A DNA stretch of 57,455 nt from Acidimicrobiia bacterium (GTDB lineage: Bacteria; Actinomycetota; Acidimicrobiia; Acidimicrobiales; Poriferisodalaceae). Position numbers and translations under genes: made by a program. The notes under the pieces were generated by a model that worked only from the letters and a program-made list of their open reading frames with translations, did no database searches and was not told where the DNA came from. Positions 27,763 to 36,693 of this stretch are shown piece by piece. The stretch is from NCBI GenBank assembly GCA_022820925.1, contig JAJEEO010000004.1:1-57455 (forward strand). Direction: 5' to 3'. Position 1 is the stretch's first letter, and each line of letters begins with the position of its first letter.

Positions 27763-29136
27763 TCAGCCCCAGAGGCTGTCGACGACGTCGAGCCACAGCT
27801 GGGTGGTGAGTGCCAGCGATTCGATGTCGATGCGCTCGTCGTTCCCGTGGAACCGGGCGCCGTACTCGCCGCCGTCGAGCTCGGGGCTGAACAGGCCGGC
27901 GCCGTATGCGATGGCGCCCATGTCTCGGTACACCCGGGAGTCGGTAAAGCCGATGATGAGCTGCGGCGTCAGCCGGGCCGTGGGAAAGCGCCGCCCCACC
28001 GCTGCCTGCAGCGCATCCCACAGCGGCGTCTCGACCCGGCTCACCGACGCCGGGTCGTTCATGATGATCTCCACCTCGACATCGCCGGCCAGGTCGCCGA
28101 GCGCCTCGTCGAGATGGGCCTGCACCTCCGCGGCGCCCTCGCCAGGCAGCGTCCGCACGTCCACCTCGATGTCGACGTGGTCGGGGATGACGTTTGTCTT
28201 CATGGAGGTGGGCGCGCCGATGACGTTTGGTGAGAACGACGTGTGGGTGCACGAGTACAGGTGTGCGGCCACTGATGCGCTCGGATGAGCGTCGAGCCAA
28301 TCCTCGATCAGGGCCTCGTCGAGCATGATCGCCCGGGTCTCGTCGTCGACCCCCAGCGTGTCGACCTGCTCGCGCCACAGCTCATGGAACCGCGGCGGCG
28401 GCCGGTACTGCGAGATCCGGTGCACCACCGCTGCCGCCTTCACCAGGGCGTTCTCCTGGCGGAAGGGGCGGGAGCCGTGTCCGGGCACGCCTCGCACTCG
28501 GAGCCGCCGCCAGGCCACGCCCTTCTCGCCGATGTTCATGTCGATGAACGGCGCATCGGGCGATCCCGAGTGCAGGCCGCCGTTCTCGGTCAGCACATAG
28601 TCGGCGCCGATGACGTCCCAGTGGTTCTCGGCCATCCAGCGGGCGCCGTAGTTCGAACCGGCTTCCTCGTCGGCACAGGCGAAATAGATGAGGTCGCCCT
28701 TGGGCCGGTAGCCGGTCTCGGCCAGGTGGCGGAACGCCACGGCCATCGAGGCGGTGAGGTTCAGCATGTCCACCGCGCCGCGGCCCCAGACTTCGCCGTT
28801 GATCAATTCGCCGCCGAACGGATCGCGGCTCCAGCCGTCACGATTCACCGGCACCACATCGGTGTGACCCATCAGGCACAGGGTGGGAGCATTCGGGTCG
28901 CTGCCCTCGATGCGTGTGACCAGTGACCGCCGGCCCGGCGCCGCGTCGAAGACTTCGAGATCCAGTCCGGCGCCTTCGAGGTAGGCCTGGATGGCGTCGG
29001 AGTTACGGACTTCGCCGCCGGATTCGGGCGTGCCGTAGTTGACGCATTCGTTGCGGATCAAAGTCTGCAGCAGATCGACGGTCTGGTTGGTGCGACGGTT
29101 CTCGTCGCTGGTCCCAGCAGTGAATGACTGGCTCAT
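27763..29136 (-). CDS. M20 family metallopeptidase (ArgE/DapE/carboxypeptidase type)
   Basis: 457 residues from ATG 29136. Zinc-binding and catalytic motifs: H91 in LMGHTDVVPV, D123 in WGRGAVDML, the general base pair E157/E158 in ACADEEAG, and a lid domain with VRGVPGHGSRP. Members hydrolyse amide bonds of amino acid or peptide derivatives. ATG 29136 is preferred over the longer frame because TAAGTT lies 7 nt upstream and because the upstream translation crosses a repeat. It is divergent from the amidase gene. Confidence 0.88.
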   Translation of the reverse strand: MSQSFTAGTSDENRRTNQTVDLLQTLIRNECVNYGTPESGGEVRNSDAIQAYLEGAGLDLEVFDAAPGRRSLVTRIEGSDPNAPTLCLMGHTDVVPVNRDGWSRDPFGGELINGEVWGRGAVDMLNLTASMAVAFRHLAETGYRPKGDLIYFACADEEAGSNYGARWMAENHWDVIGADYVLTENGGLHSGSPDAPFIDMNIGEKGVAWRRLRVRGVPGHGSRPFRQENALVKAAAVVHRISQYRPPPRFHELWREQVDTLGVDDETRAIMLDEALIEDWLDAHPSASVAAHLYSCTHTSFSPNVIGAPTSMKTNVIPDHVDIEVDVRTLPGEGAAEVQAHLDEALGDLAGDVEVEIIMNDPASVSRVETPLWDALQAAVGRRFPTARLTPQLIIGFTDSRVYRDMGAIAYGAGLFSPELDGGEYGARFHGNDERIDIESLALTTQLWLDVVDSLWG

Positions 29137-29143
29137 GGGGAGC

Positions 29144-29149
29144 AACTTA
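29144..29149 (-). promoter_or_regulatory. Putative -10 box (TAAGTT) of the M20 peptidase gene
   Basis: TAAGTT on the minus strand, 7 nt before the ATG at 29136. It abuts the dispersed repeat copy at 29149-29218, so any -35 element would lie inside the repeat. Confidence 0.45.
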
Positions 29150-29218
29150 GAGGCTGAGCCGAAGGCGAAGCCGTGGCCCGAGCGGCCCGTGAGCGCAGCG
29201 AACAAGAGCGGGAAGCAA
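29149..29218. repeat. Dispersed 70-bp repeat, intergenic copy
   Basis: Matches 31784-31854: 13 shared bases at the left, a 2- against 3-base variable spot, then 55 identical bases (29164-29218). A weaker match continues about 14 bases to the right. This copy lies between the divergent M20 and amidase genes. Confidence 0.8.
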
Positions 29219-29297
29219 TAGCTGCTGCAACGGCAGGGTTGGCCTCCGGGCGCGTTGTTGCGCGGCGGAGTGGGTGCGTCTGTGGTCGAATGACCCG

Positions 29298-30743
29298 ATG
29301 AACTCGGGCTCTGGGAACGATGCAGGCATCTGCGGGCTGCCTGCCACACAGATGGCAGCCATGCTGGCCGACGGAGAGATCTCGGCGCGAGAGCTGCTGG
29401 CGGCACATCTCGAGCGCATCGATCAGGTCAACCCCGCTCTCAACGCCATAGTCACGTTCACGCCGGAGCTAGCGGCCGAACGTGCGGCCGCTGCCGACGA
29501 GGCGCACGCCCGCGGCGAGTCGCTGGGTCTGCTGCACGGGCTGCCCGTGGCCCACAAAGACCTGGCGCTGACCGCCGGTATCCGCACCACCATGGGCTCG
29601 CCGCTGTTCGCCGACTTCGTGCCAGACATCGATGCGCTGGTGGTGGAGCGCCAGCGGGAAGCCGGCGCGGTGACGGTGGGCAAGACCAACACGCCCGAGT
29701 TCGGCGCCGGCTCGCATACGTTCAACCCGGTGTTCGGCATCACCCGCAACCCCTACGACTCGGGCAAGACCTGCGGCGGCTCCAGCGGGGGCGCAGCGGT
29801 GGCGCTGGCCGCCCGGATGCTGCCGCTGTGCGACGGGTCAGACCTGGGTGGCTCGCTGCGCAACCCGGCTGCATTCTGCAACATCGTGGGTTTCCGGCCG
29901 TCACCGGGACGGGTGCCCTCGACCACGGCAATGGATGCCTGGTTCCCGCTGGCCGTTGAGGGCCCGATGGCCCGCACGGTCGGCGACGTGGCGTTCTTCC
30001 TGCAGGCGCTGGCCGGCCCCGATGACCGTTCGCCGGTGTCGAATCAGGAGTCGCCGGAGGTCTTCGCCGGTTCGCTGGAGCGGGACCTGCGCGGCGTGCG
30101 CGTGGCATGGTCGCCCGACGCTGGCGGACTGCCCGTCGATCCCGCCGTCCGAGCGGCAACGGCGAACGTGCCCGACGTGCTCTCCGACTTGGGCTGCGAG
30201 GTGGTCGAAGCCTGTCCCGACCTGTCCGACGCCCCGCAGGTATTCCAGGCTCGCAGGGCCTGGGTGATGGCGGTCGGCTTCGGCCAGCTGCTCGAACAGC
30301 ACCGGGATCAGTTCAAGGAAACGCTTGCCTGGAATATCGACAAGGGCCTGAACATGACCATGAGCGAGTACGCCGATGCCTGCCGCCGCCACTCCCAACT
30401 GTTCGCCGCTGTCGACTCCTTCATGTCGCCTGACCAAGGCGGCTTCGAGTTCCTGGCATGCCCGACTACTCAGGTGCCGCCGTTCGACGTCGAGGTGGAG
30501 TACCCAACTGAGATCGACGGCGTCGAGTTCGAGACCTATATCGACTGGATGCGCTCGTGCAGCGACATCACCGTCACCACCCATCCCGCCATCTCGGTGC
30601 CGGCCGGATTCACCGCCGACGGCCTGCCCGTGGGCCTGCAGCTGGTCGGTCGTCACCGTGCCGACCGCTCGGTGCTCGAGCTGGCTCACGCCTGGGAGTC
30701 GGCCACCCGCCACATCGACGTCCTGCCACAGCTTCCCGGCTAG
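29298..30743 (+). CDS. Amidase signature family enzyme
   Basis: 481 residues from ATG 29298 (a GTG at 29274 is also open). The amidase-signature triad is complete: K87 (VAHKDLAL), S162 (TCGGSSGGAA) and S186 (GSDLGGSLRNP), with the expected 24-residue gap between the two serines. A C-terminal SVPAGFTADGLPVGLQLVG motif is also standard. The family hydrolyses amides; GatA of the tRNA amidotransferase is a relative, but no GatB or GatC is nearby, so a stand-alone amidase is more likely. Cytoplasmic, no signal peptide. Confidence 0.9.
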   Translation: MNSGSGNDAGICGLPATQMAAMLADGEISARELLAAHLERIDQVNPALNAIVTFTPELAAERAAAADEAHARGESLGLLHGLPVAHKDLALTAGIRTTMGSPLFADFVPDIDALVVERQREAGAVTVGKTNTPEFGAGSHTFNPVFGITRNPYDSGKTCGGSSGGAAVALAARMLPLCDGSDLGGSLRNPAAFCNIVGFRPSPGRVPSTTAMDAWFPLAVEGPMARTVGDVAFFLQALAGPDDRSPVSNQESPEVFAGSLERDLRGVRVAWSPDAGGLPVDPAVRAATANVPDVLSDLGCEVVEACPDLSDAPQVFQARRAWVMAVGFGQLLEQHRDQFKETLAWNIDKGLNMTMSEYADACRRHSQLFAAVDSFMSPDQGGFEFLACPTTQVPPFDVEVEYPTEIDGVEFETYIDWMRSCSDITVTTHPAISVPAGFTADGLPVGLQLVGRHRADRSVLELAHAWESATRHIDVLPQLPG

Positions 30744-30790
30744 CGAGCAAGTTGCCTTAAATTCCCGGGTCTCCGGCGCCGGCTACTCGG

Positions 30791-30796
30791 TAGCCT
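30791..30796 (+). promoter_or_regulatory. Putative -10 box (TAGCCT) of the DrrAB-type ABC genes
   Basis: TAGCCT, 7 nt upstream of the GTG at 30804, the same as upstream of sufD. Confidence 0.45.
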
Positions 30797-30803
30797 GCCG
30801 CCG

Positions 30804-31925
30804 GTGTCCGAATCGAATTCCGTAGCGCCGGTAACGGCGATCGAGGCCCACGGGCTGGTGCGTGAGTTCGGGGCCAAGCGGGCGGTGGACGGGGTGGACC
30901 TGCTCGTTCACCAGGGCGAGATCTTCGGCTTCCTGGGTCCGAACGGTGCGGGCAAGAGCACGACGGTGCGCATGCTGTGCACGCTGCTGGCACCGACGGC
31001 GGGCTCAGCCCGGGTGGCCGGCTACGACGTGGCCAAGAATCCGGGCGAGGTCCGCGTCCGCATCGGTGTGGCTATGCAGGAGGCCGCCCTCGACGAGAAG
31101 CAGACCGGCCGTGAGATCCTCGACTTGCAGGCCCGCCTGTACGGGCTGCGCCCCGCCGACCGGGCCTCGTCCATTTCTCAGGCCATCGATCTTGCCGACA
31201 TCGGCGATGCCATCGACGACCGTGTCAGCACCTACAGCGGCGGCATGAAGCGACGCCTCGACTTGGCGGCGTCGCTTATCCATGCACCGGAAGTGATCTT
31301 CCTCGACGAGCCCACCACCGGTCTCGACCCGGTGAGCCGTGCACAGGTCTGGGAGGAGGTGCGGCGTCTGAACGGCGAGCTGGGCGTCACGGTGTTCCTG
31401 ACCACGCAGTACCTGGAGGAGGCCGATGCGCTGGCGGACCGGATCGCGATCCTGGCCGACGGCCGGATCGTGGAGCAGGGCACGCCTGTCGAGCTGAAGC
31501 GAGGCGTCGGCGCCGACGTCATCGTGGTGGATCTCGAACCGAGCGACATCAGCCGGGCAGCGGAGGTGGCGTCGTCGGTGCCGGGCGCAGACGGCGTGAC
31601 GGCGGGTCGGCTCGGCGTCACCATCGCGACATCCGACGGCGCCGGGCTCATCGGCGCTGTGGCAGTGGCGTTGGCGAGCGCCGACGTGCATCCGACTGCG
31701 CTGACGGTACGCACGCCCACGCTCGACGACGTGTTCCTGCAGGCCACCGGGTACCGCATGGCTGTTGCTGAAGAAGCCGCCCGAGAGGCTGAGCCGCATG
31801 GCGAAGCCGTGGCCCGAGCGGCCCGTGAGCGCAGCGAACAAGAGCGGGAAGCAACGGGTGCCGCAACGAGAGAGAGCGCCGATCCGAGCCGCTTGTTGGA
31901 CGAAGCGACGAAGGGCACGCTATGA
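30804..31925 (+). CDS. ABC exporter ATPase, DrrA-like
   Basis: 373 residues from GTG 30804. Walker A GPNGAGKST, Q-loop VAMQE, signature YSGGMKRRLDL, Walker B VIFLDEPTTGLDP. The C-terminal part (LTVRTPTLDDVFLQATGYRM) is the DrrA-type extension. The family powers export of drugs or lipids with a partner ABC-2 permease, encoded next with an ATGA overlap. The last 50 residues are unusually charged (EAVARAARERSEQEREA). That segment is encoded by one copy of the dispersed repeat, so the tail was probably added by repeat insertion. Confidence 0.92.
   Translation: MSESNSVAPVTAIEAHGLVREFGAKRAVDGVDLLVHQGEIFGFLGPNGAGKSTTVRMLCTLLAPTAGSARVAGYDVAKNPGEVRVRIGVAMQEAALDEKQTGREILDLQARLYGLRPADRASSISQAIDLADIGDAIDDRVSTYSGGMKRRLDLAASLIHAPEVIFLDEPTTGLDPVSRAQVWEEVRRLNGELGVTVFLTTQYLEEADALADRIAILADGRIVEQGTPVELKRGVGADVIVVDLEPSDISRAAEVASSVPGADGVTAGRLGVTIATSDGAGLIGAVAVALASADVHPTALTVRTPTLDDVFLQATGYRMAVAEEAAREAEPHGEAVARAARERSEQEREATGAATRESADPSRLLDEATKGTL
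31784..31854. repeat. Dispersed 70-bp repeat, copy inside a coding region
   Basis: Second copy of the element at 29149-29218. The last 55 bases (31800-31854) are identical to the first copy, in the same orientation. It is read in frame as part of the ABC ATPase C-terminal tail. Confidence 0.8.
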
Positions 31926-32767
31926 CCGACACCACGGCCCCTGCGCTGACGGGCGGCGGACTCACCCGGCGGGTCGGCTTTGTGACCGACATTGCCACCA
32001 TTGCCCGGCGGGCGGTTCGCAGCGTGCTGCGCGAACCCGAATTCGTGGGACCGGCGCTCATCATCCCGGTCTTCTTCTTCGTAGTGAACGTCGGTGCGCT
32101 TGAGCCGTTCGTGGAAGCGGGTGCTGCGGCCGGCGCAGGGGCCGGCCCGATGTCGGGCGGCGTGGCCGACTACCGGGCGTTCCAGCTGCCAGTGGCGATC
32201 ATCTTCGCCGTCACCGGCATCTCACGCGCCAGCGTGCTGGTGATCGACATCCAGTCCGGCTATCTCGACCGCATGCTGGTGACGCCGATTCGACGGTCCA
32301 CACTGCTGCTCGGCCTCATGGTGGCCGACATCGTGATGGCGCTGGGGCTGGCGCTGTTCGTGATCGTCATGGGGCTGGCCTTCGGCGTGTGGTTCGAGAC
32401 CGGTGTCTTGGGACTGGCCGTGTTCTTGCTGCTGTCGATTGCGTGGAGCCTTGCGTTCACCGGCTTCCCGTACACCGTGGCGCTGCGCACCGGGAACCCT
32501 GCCGCGGTGAACTCCGCATTCCTGATCTTCTTCCCGTTCGCGTTCCTGACGCCGGCCTTCCTGCCCAGGGAGCTGATGTCGGGCTGGATGCGCGCAGTTG
32601 CAGCCTGGAACCCGGTCACCTACCTGCTCGAGGGCATGCGCACGATCCTGTCGACGGGCTGGGACGGCGTTGCGCTCGCCAAGGGCGCGGCGGCAATCCT
32701 CGGCCTCGCCGTGGTGACGTTCTTCATGGCGTTCAGGTCGCTGGCGCGTCGAGTTGCGACGGGCTGA
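31922..32767 (+). CDS. ABC-2 type permease, DrrB-like
   Basis: 281 residues, ATG overlapping the ATPase stop (ATGA). Six hydrophobic segments can be picked out, including ALIIPVFFFVVNVGAL, MVADIVMALGLALFVIVMGL and FLIFFPFAFLTPAFLP. The motif LMSGWMRAVAAWNPVTYLLEG near residue 220 is typical of ABC-2 membrane subunits. It forms an exporter in the cytoplasmic membrane with the upstream ATPase. Substrate unknown. It is convergent with the hydrolase gene at 32788. Confidence 0.9.
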   Translation: MTDTTAPALTGGGLTRRVGFVTDIATIARRAVRSVLREPEFVGPALIIPVFFFVVNVGALEPFVEAGAAAGAGAGPMSGGVADYRAFQLPVAIIFAVTGISRASVLVIDIQSGYLDRMLVTPIRRSTLLLGLMVADIVMALGLALFVIVMGLAFGVWFETGVLGLAVFLLLSIAWSLAFTGFPYTVALRTGNPAAVNSAFLIFFPFAFLTPAFLPRELMSGWMRAVAAWNPVTYLLEGMRTILSTGWDGVALAKGAAAILGLAVVTFFMAFRSLARRVATG

Positions 32768-32787
32768 GCCCAGGTTGCAGGCAGGCG

Positions 32788-33429
32788 CTACCAGCGGCGG
32801 TCGATCCACTCCTGCAGGTGGGGCGACTCGGTGCCGATCGTGGTGTCGAGGCCGTGGCCGGGCAGCACCATCGTGTCCGCGGGAAACGCCGAGAACATCC
32901 GGTCCTCGATGCTGCGGATGATCTGATCGAAGTCGCCGCCGCCGCTGGTGGCGCCGGGTCCGCCCGGGAACAGCGTGTCGCCGGTGAACAGCAGCGGCGT
33001 GCCCTCCACGTGAAAGCTCATGGAGCCGGCGGTGTGACCGGGGTTGTGAATCGTGCGGATCCGCAGGCGGCCCACTTCGATCACCGAGTCGTCTTCGAGG
33101 ATGTAGTCGTAGCTGGGCAGCATCGTCGCGTCCTCGGCGGTGATGCCCACCTCGATGCCGGCATCGCGCACAGCAGGCACGGCCTGGATGTGGTCCCAGT
33201 GGCCGTGGGTCTCCACCACCGTGACGACGCCGAGCTTCTGGCACACCTCCAGCAGCCGCTCGTGCTCGTTCGAAGCGTCGATCAGCATCGCCTCGCCGGT
33301 CTCGGTGCAACGGATGGTGAAGACGTTGTTGTCGAAGTCGTCGGGAAAGCCGTGGGGCAGGTTGCCCTCGAGCGGGCGCACGACGTGCTTGTGGACTTCG
33401 ATGCCGGTTGCGGACCAATGCAGAGCCAT
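32788..33429 (-). CDS. Metallo-beta-lactamase-fold hydrolase (glyoxalase II-like)
   Basis: 213 residues. The metal site is clear: H75-H77-D79-H80 in ETHGHWDHIQAV, His in NPGHTAGSMSF, Asp in FTGDTLFPGG, and His in VLPGHG near the C-terminus. It is shorter than glyoxalase II (about 250) and lacks the substrate-binding C-terminal helical domain, so it may act on another thioester or persulfide. ATG 33429 has TAGGAT 6 nt upstream. Cytoplasmic. Confidence 0.88.
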   Translation of the reverse strand: MALHWSATGIEVHKHVVRPLEGNLPHGFPDDFDNNVFTIRCTETGEAMLIDASNEHERLLEVCQKLGVVTVVETHGHWDHIQAVPAVRDAGIEVGITAEDATMLPSYDYILEDDSVIEVGRLRIRTIHNPGHTAGSMSFHVEGTPLLFTGDTLFPGGPGATSGGGDFDQIIRSIEDRMFSAFPADTMVLPGHGLDTTIGTESPHLQEWIDRRW

Positions 33430-33435
33430 AGCCGC

Positions 33436-33441
33436 ATCCTA
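33436..33441 (-). promoter_or_regulatory. Putative -10 box (TAGGAT) of the MBL-fold hydrolase gene
   Basis: TAGGAT on the minus strand, 6 nt before the ATG at 33429. Confidence 0.45.
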
Positions 33442-33492
33442 AGAGCGTGCTCGGACAGCTGGGCCCGCTGCGAAGGCGGCGGTGTTCTTGAA

Positions 33493-35235
33493 TCAGGCGG
33501 CGTCCACTCGCACGGCGACGCGGTGCCAGCCTTCGGCCCCGTCCGGTCGCACGTCCTTGGGGCCCTCTGGCTGGGTCATGCCCGTGCCGTCGATGGCCCG
33601 CACTTGCAGCGAATGCGTGCCTGAGGTGGGCGTCCAGGGGAGGTACCACTGCACCCAGCTCTCGTCGCCCAGCGCCTCGCCCAGATCGCACTGCTGCCAG
33701 GGGCCGTCGTCGATGCGGACCTCGACTGCGCTGATGCCCCGCGTCGGCGCCCAGGCGATGCCGGCGATGGCAGTCTCGGTCCCCGCCACCGGACGGTCGC
33801 CGCTGGCCGGCACGTCAATCCGGCTCTGCGTTTTCATCGGCCCGCGCTTCGACCACCCCCGCGGCACCCAGTAGCCGTCGAAGGCGTCCCAGGTGGTCAA
33901 GTTGATCTCCTCGATCCACTTCACGGCCGAGACGTAGCCGTACAGCCCCGCCACGATCAAGCGAGCGGGGAAGCCGTGCCGGGTCGGCAGCGGCTCGCCG
34001 TTCATGCCGACGGCCAGCAGGGCGTTGCGGCCGTCATACAGCAGTGGGGTGGGGAAGCCGGCGGTCCAGTCGTCCACCGATCGGCCGACCACCTGGTCTG
34101 CCCCTTGCTGTACCCCCGCTCGCTCGAGCAGGTCCACCAGCGGCACGCCCGTCCAGACGGCATTGCCGACCAAGTTGCCGCCGACCCGGTTCGAGACGCA
34201 CGACAGCGTGACGACGTGCTCCTGGAGGTCCATCGCCAGGATCTCGTCGAAGGTCAGCTCGTAAGGATTGTCGACCATGCCGGTGAAGCTGAGCTTCCAG
34301 TTGGCCGGGTCGACCTGCGGCACCGTCAGCGCCGTGTCGATCCGGTAGAACTCGTTGTTGGGGGTCACGTAGCTCGAGATGCCGACGACCTCGTCGAGCG
34401 TGTCGAGCGCGGCGACCTGGGTGGCGACCGAGGGCCCGGCGGCCGTGGTGGCTGTGGGCTCCGCAGCGGCAGTGCCCGCAGCGGCGGTGGTCGACGGGGG
34501 CCTCGCCGCTCCGAGGTCGATGCCGGCTCGGGCAGTCTCTGCTGCTGAGGGACCGCGCACGCCCCGGCCCAGTGCGACGAGACCAACGGCAGCCACACCG
34601 GCGCCGCCGATGCCGAGCAGGAACGCTCTGCGGCCCGCGTCGGGAGCCGTCTCCGGCGTCGCCGCGACTCCAGGTTCGGGGATCGCTGGTGCTTCTGCGG
34701 CTTGGGCGCTGCGGGCGGGGGCTATCCGCAACAGCAATCTGAGCGTTAGGTACCCGAGCGCAGCGGCCGCGAGGGCAACCACCCACGAGCCCACGAATGG
34801 GCTCATCGGGTTGCGCGCAGCGGTCCAGCCGCCGATCACGCCGAACGCGGCGAATCCTGCGAACGGCACCCACCGGCGTCGTGGCGCCATGGCGCAGGCG
34901 CCCAGCAGGCCGCCGATGATCAGCGACACGCCGACGATGCCGATCGCCAGCACCGCCTTGTCCTTCTCGCCGAACAGCTCGATGCTCAGCTTGACGGCCC
35001 AGTCGGGGGAATAGTCCACCAACGCCTCGCCGACCGCCACGACCAGCGACGGAATGGAATCCACCAACCCGTCGATGAACTCGCCAAACGCCAGTGCGAC
35101 GGCGGCGCCCGCTACGCCTGCCAGCAGCCCTGCGATCGATCCGGGCCGGCGGATGAGCCGGCCGATGCCCCGGCCGCTCGTGGCCTCGGCATGGGAGGGC
35201 GCATCCATCGTGCCCTCGTGGGAACTGTCGCTCAT
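33493..35235 (-). CDS. Membrane-anchored molybdopterin oxidoreductase, sulfite oxidase family
   Basis: 580 residues. Four hydrophobic segments occupy about residues 34-54, 94-114, 122-138 and 148-170. A twin-Arg segment (GRRAFLLGIGGAG, about 201-213) and another hydrophobic stretch follow, then a Thr/Ala-rich linker to about 270. The periplasmic-type catalytic domain has the molybdenum-ligating Cys in VVTLSCVSNRVGGNLVG (C346) and the RHGFPARLIVAGLYGY motif. A C-terminal dimerisation-like domain (ISAVEVRIDDGPWQQCDL) completes the fold. It likely oxidises or reduces a small oxyanion or S-oxide outside the membrane. No heme domain or c-type cytochrome gene is adjacent. Confidence 0.87.
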   Translation of the reverse strand: MSDSSHEGTMDAPSHAEATSGRGIGRLIRRPGSIAGLLAGVAGAAVALAFGEFIDGLVDSIPSLVVAVGEALVDYSPDWAVKLSIELFGEKDKAVLAIGIVGVSLIIGGLLGACAMAPRRRWVPFAGFAAFGVIGGWTAARNPMSPFVGSWVVALAAAALGYLTLRLLLRIAPARSAQAAEAPAIPEPGVAATPETAPDAGRRAFLLGIGGAGVAAVGLVALGRGVRGPSAAETARAGIDLGAARPPSTTAAAGTAAAEPTATTAAGPSVATQVAALDTLDEVVGISSYVTPNNEFYRIDTALTVPQVDPANWKLSFTGMVDNPYELTFDEILAMDLQEHVVTLSCVSNRVGGNLVGNAVWTGVPLVDLLERAGVQQGADQVVGRSVDDWTAGFPTPLLYDGRNALLAVGMNGEPLPTRHGFPARLIVAGLYGYVSAVKWIEEINLTTWDAFDGYWVPRGWSKRGPMKTQSRIDVPASGDRPVAGTETAIAGIAWAPTRGISAVEVRIDDGPWQQCDLGEALGDESWVQWYLPWTPTSGTHSLQVRAIDGTGMTQPEGPKDVRPDGAEGWHRVAVRVDAA

Positions 35236-35514
35236 GTCTGCCCGTTTCGCTGGAGATGTTGGTTGCCGGCAGCTGAAGTCGGCTCAGCCTGTTGGTCGAG
35301 TTGGACGGGCACCGGCTGGGGGGTCGAACCGGTGTGCCCCGGTGAGGGCTGCCCGTCACGAAAGCTAACGCTCGACCCGCCTGCGGGGTTCCACGCATTC
35401 CCATCTGGCGCGGATGAGCCGATTCTTCGTCTGGGTGATAGAACTTCGCCTGACTATTGCGCTGGTGCTGAAGTTGCACCGGCGCTCAGGCTGCATCGGC
35501 CCGGAGGGGTGTCC

Positions 35515-36627
35515 GTGAACTTTGCATTCACCGAGGAGCAGGAAGAGCTCCGCAACTTCGTTCGCTCGTTCCTGGAGGACAAGTCGTCCGAGGCCACCGT
35601 TCGGGAGCTGATGGAGACCGACGACGGCTACGACCCCGCTGTCTGGTCGCAGATGGCCGAGCAGCTCGGCTTGCAGGCGCTGATCATCCCCGAGGAGTAC
35701 GGGGGCCAGGGCGCCAGCTACGTGGAACTCGGCATCGTGCTCGAGGAAATGGGCCGCAGCCTGCTGTGCTCGCCCTACTTCTCGACAGTGGTGCTGGCCG
35801 GCAACGCCATCCTGCACTCGGGCAACGAGAAGGCCAAGGAAGAACTGCTCGAGGGCATCGCCTCGGGCGAGATCATCGCCACCTTGGCGCTGGCCGAGGC
35901 CAGCGGCAGCTGGGACGCCGACGGCGTCGAGGTCGAGGCCTCCGACACGGGCGACTCGGCCACGATCAGCGGCGAGAAGATGTTCGTGACCGATGGCGGC
36001 ACCGCGAATCTGTTCGTGGTGGCAGCGCGCTGCAACGGCGGCATCCATCTCTTCACGGTGGAGGGCGACGCGGCCGGACTCAGCCGCGAGAACCTCGCCA
36101 CGATGGACCAGACCCGCAAGCAGGCCCGCATCACCTTCGACAACACGCCGGCGAAGCACCTGTGCGACACCGACAACTTCGCCTACATCGACAAGGTGCT
36201 CGACCTGGCTGCGGTTGCGCTCGCCAACGAGCAGGTCGGCGGTGCGCAGTTCGTGCTCGACATGGCAGTGCAGTACGCCAAGGACCGGGTGCAATTCGGC
36301 CGCCCGATCGGCTCGTTCCAAGCCATCAAGCACAAGTGCGCCGACATGCTGCTCGAGGTGGAGTCGGCCAAGTCGGCTGCCTACTACGCCGCTTGGTGCG
36401 CGTCGGAGATGAACGACGAGCTGCCGTCGGTGGCGTCGCTGGCCAAGGCCTATTGCTCTGAGGCCTACTTCCACTGCGCTGCAGAGAACATCCAGATCCA
36501 TGGCGGCATCGGATTCACCTGGGAGCATCCCGCCCACCTGTACTTCAAGCGCGCCAAGAGCTCCGAGCTGATCTTCGGCGATCCTGCGTACCACCGCGAG
36601 AAGCTGGCCCAGCGCATCGGCCTCTAG
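35515..36627 (+). CDS. Acyl-CoA dehydrogenase
   Basis: 370 residues from GTG 35515; a GGAGGGG ribosome binding site ends 5 nt upstream. N-terminal helices start FAFTEEQEELRNFVRSFL, typical of FadE-type enzymes. PEEYGGQGASYVELGIVLEEMGR and the FAD-domain YAKDRVQFGRPIGSFQAIKH follow, then HGGIGFTWEHPAHLYFKRA near the C-terminus. The enzyme oxidises an acyl-CoA to the 2-enoyl-CoA, passing electrons to ETF. The middle domain is a little short of the usual 380 residues. Chain specificity unknown; actinobacterial relatives can be heterodimeric steroid enzymes, but no partner is adjacent. The 279-bp gap upstream (35236-35514) holds nothing recognised. Confidence 0.9.
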   Translation: MNFAFTEEQEELRNFVRSFLEDKSSEATVRELMETDDGYDPAVWSQMAEQLGLQALIIPEEYGGQGASYVELGIVLEEMGRSLLCSPYFSTVVLAGNAILHSGNEKAKEELLEGIASGEIIATLALAEASGSWDADGVEVEASDTGDSATISGEKMFVTDGGTANLFVVAARCNGGIHLFTVEGDAAGLSRENLATMDQTRKQARITFDNTPAKHLCDTDNFAYIDKVLDLAAVALANEQVGGAQFVLDMAVQYAKDRVQFGRPIGSFQAIKHKCADMLLEVESAKSAAYYAAWCASEMNDELPSVASLAKAYCSEAYFHCAAENIQIHGGIGFTWEHPAHLYFKRAKSSELIFGDPAYHREKLAQRIGL

Positions 36628-36693
36628 GCGTCAGGACACAACCGAGGAGCGGCCGGTGCGCCGCGCCGCACATCGGCAGTCTGGGAGCTGCTC

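Noticed and set aside
30774..30784. CCGGCGCCGG palindrome after the amidase gene as a terminator
   Set aside because: A short GC palindrome without a loop or T-run, of a kind common by chance in such DNA.
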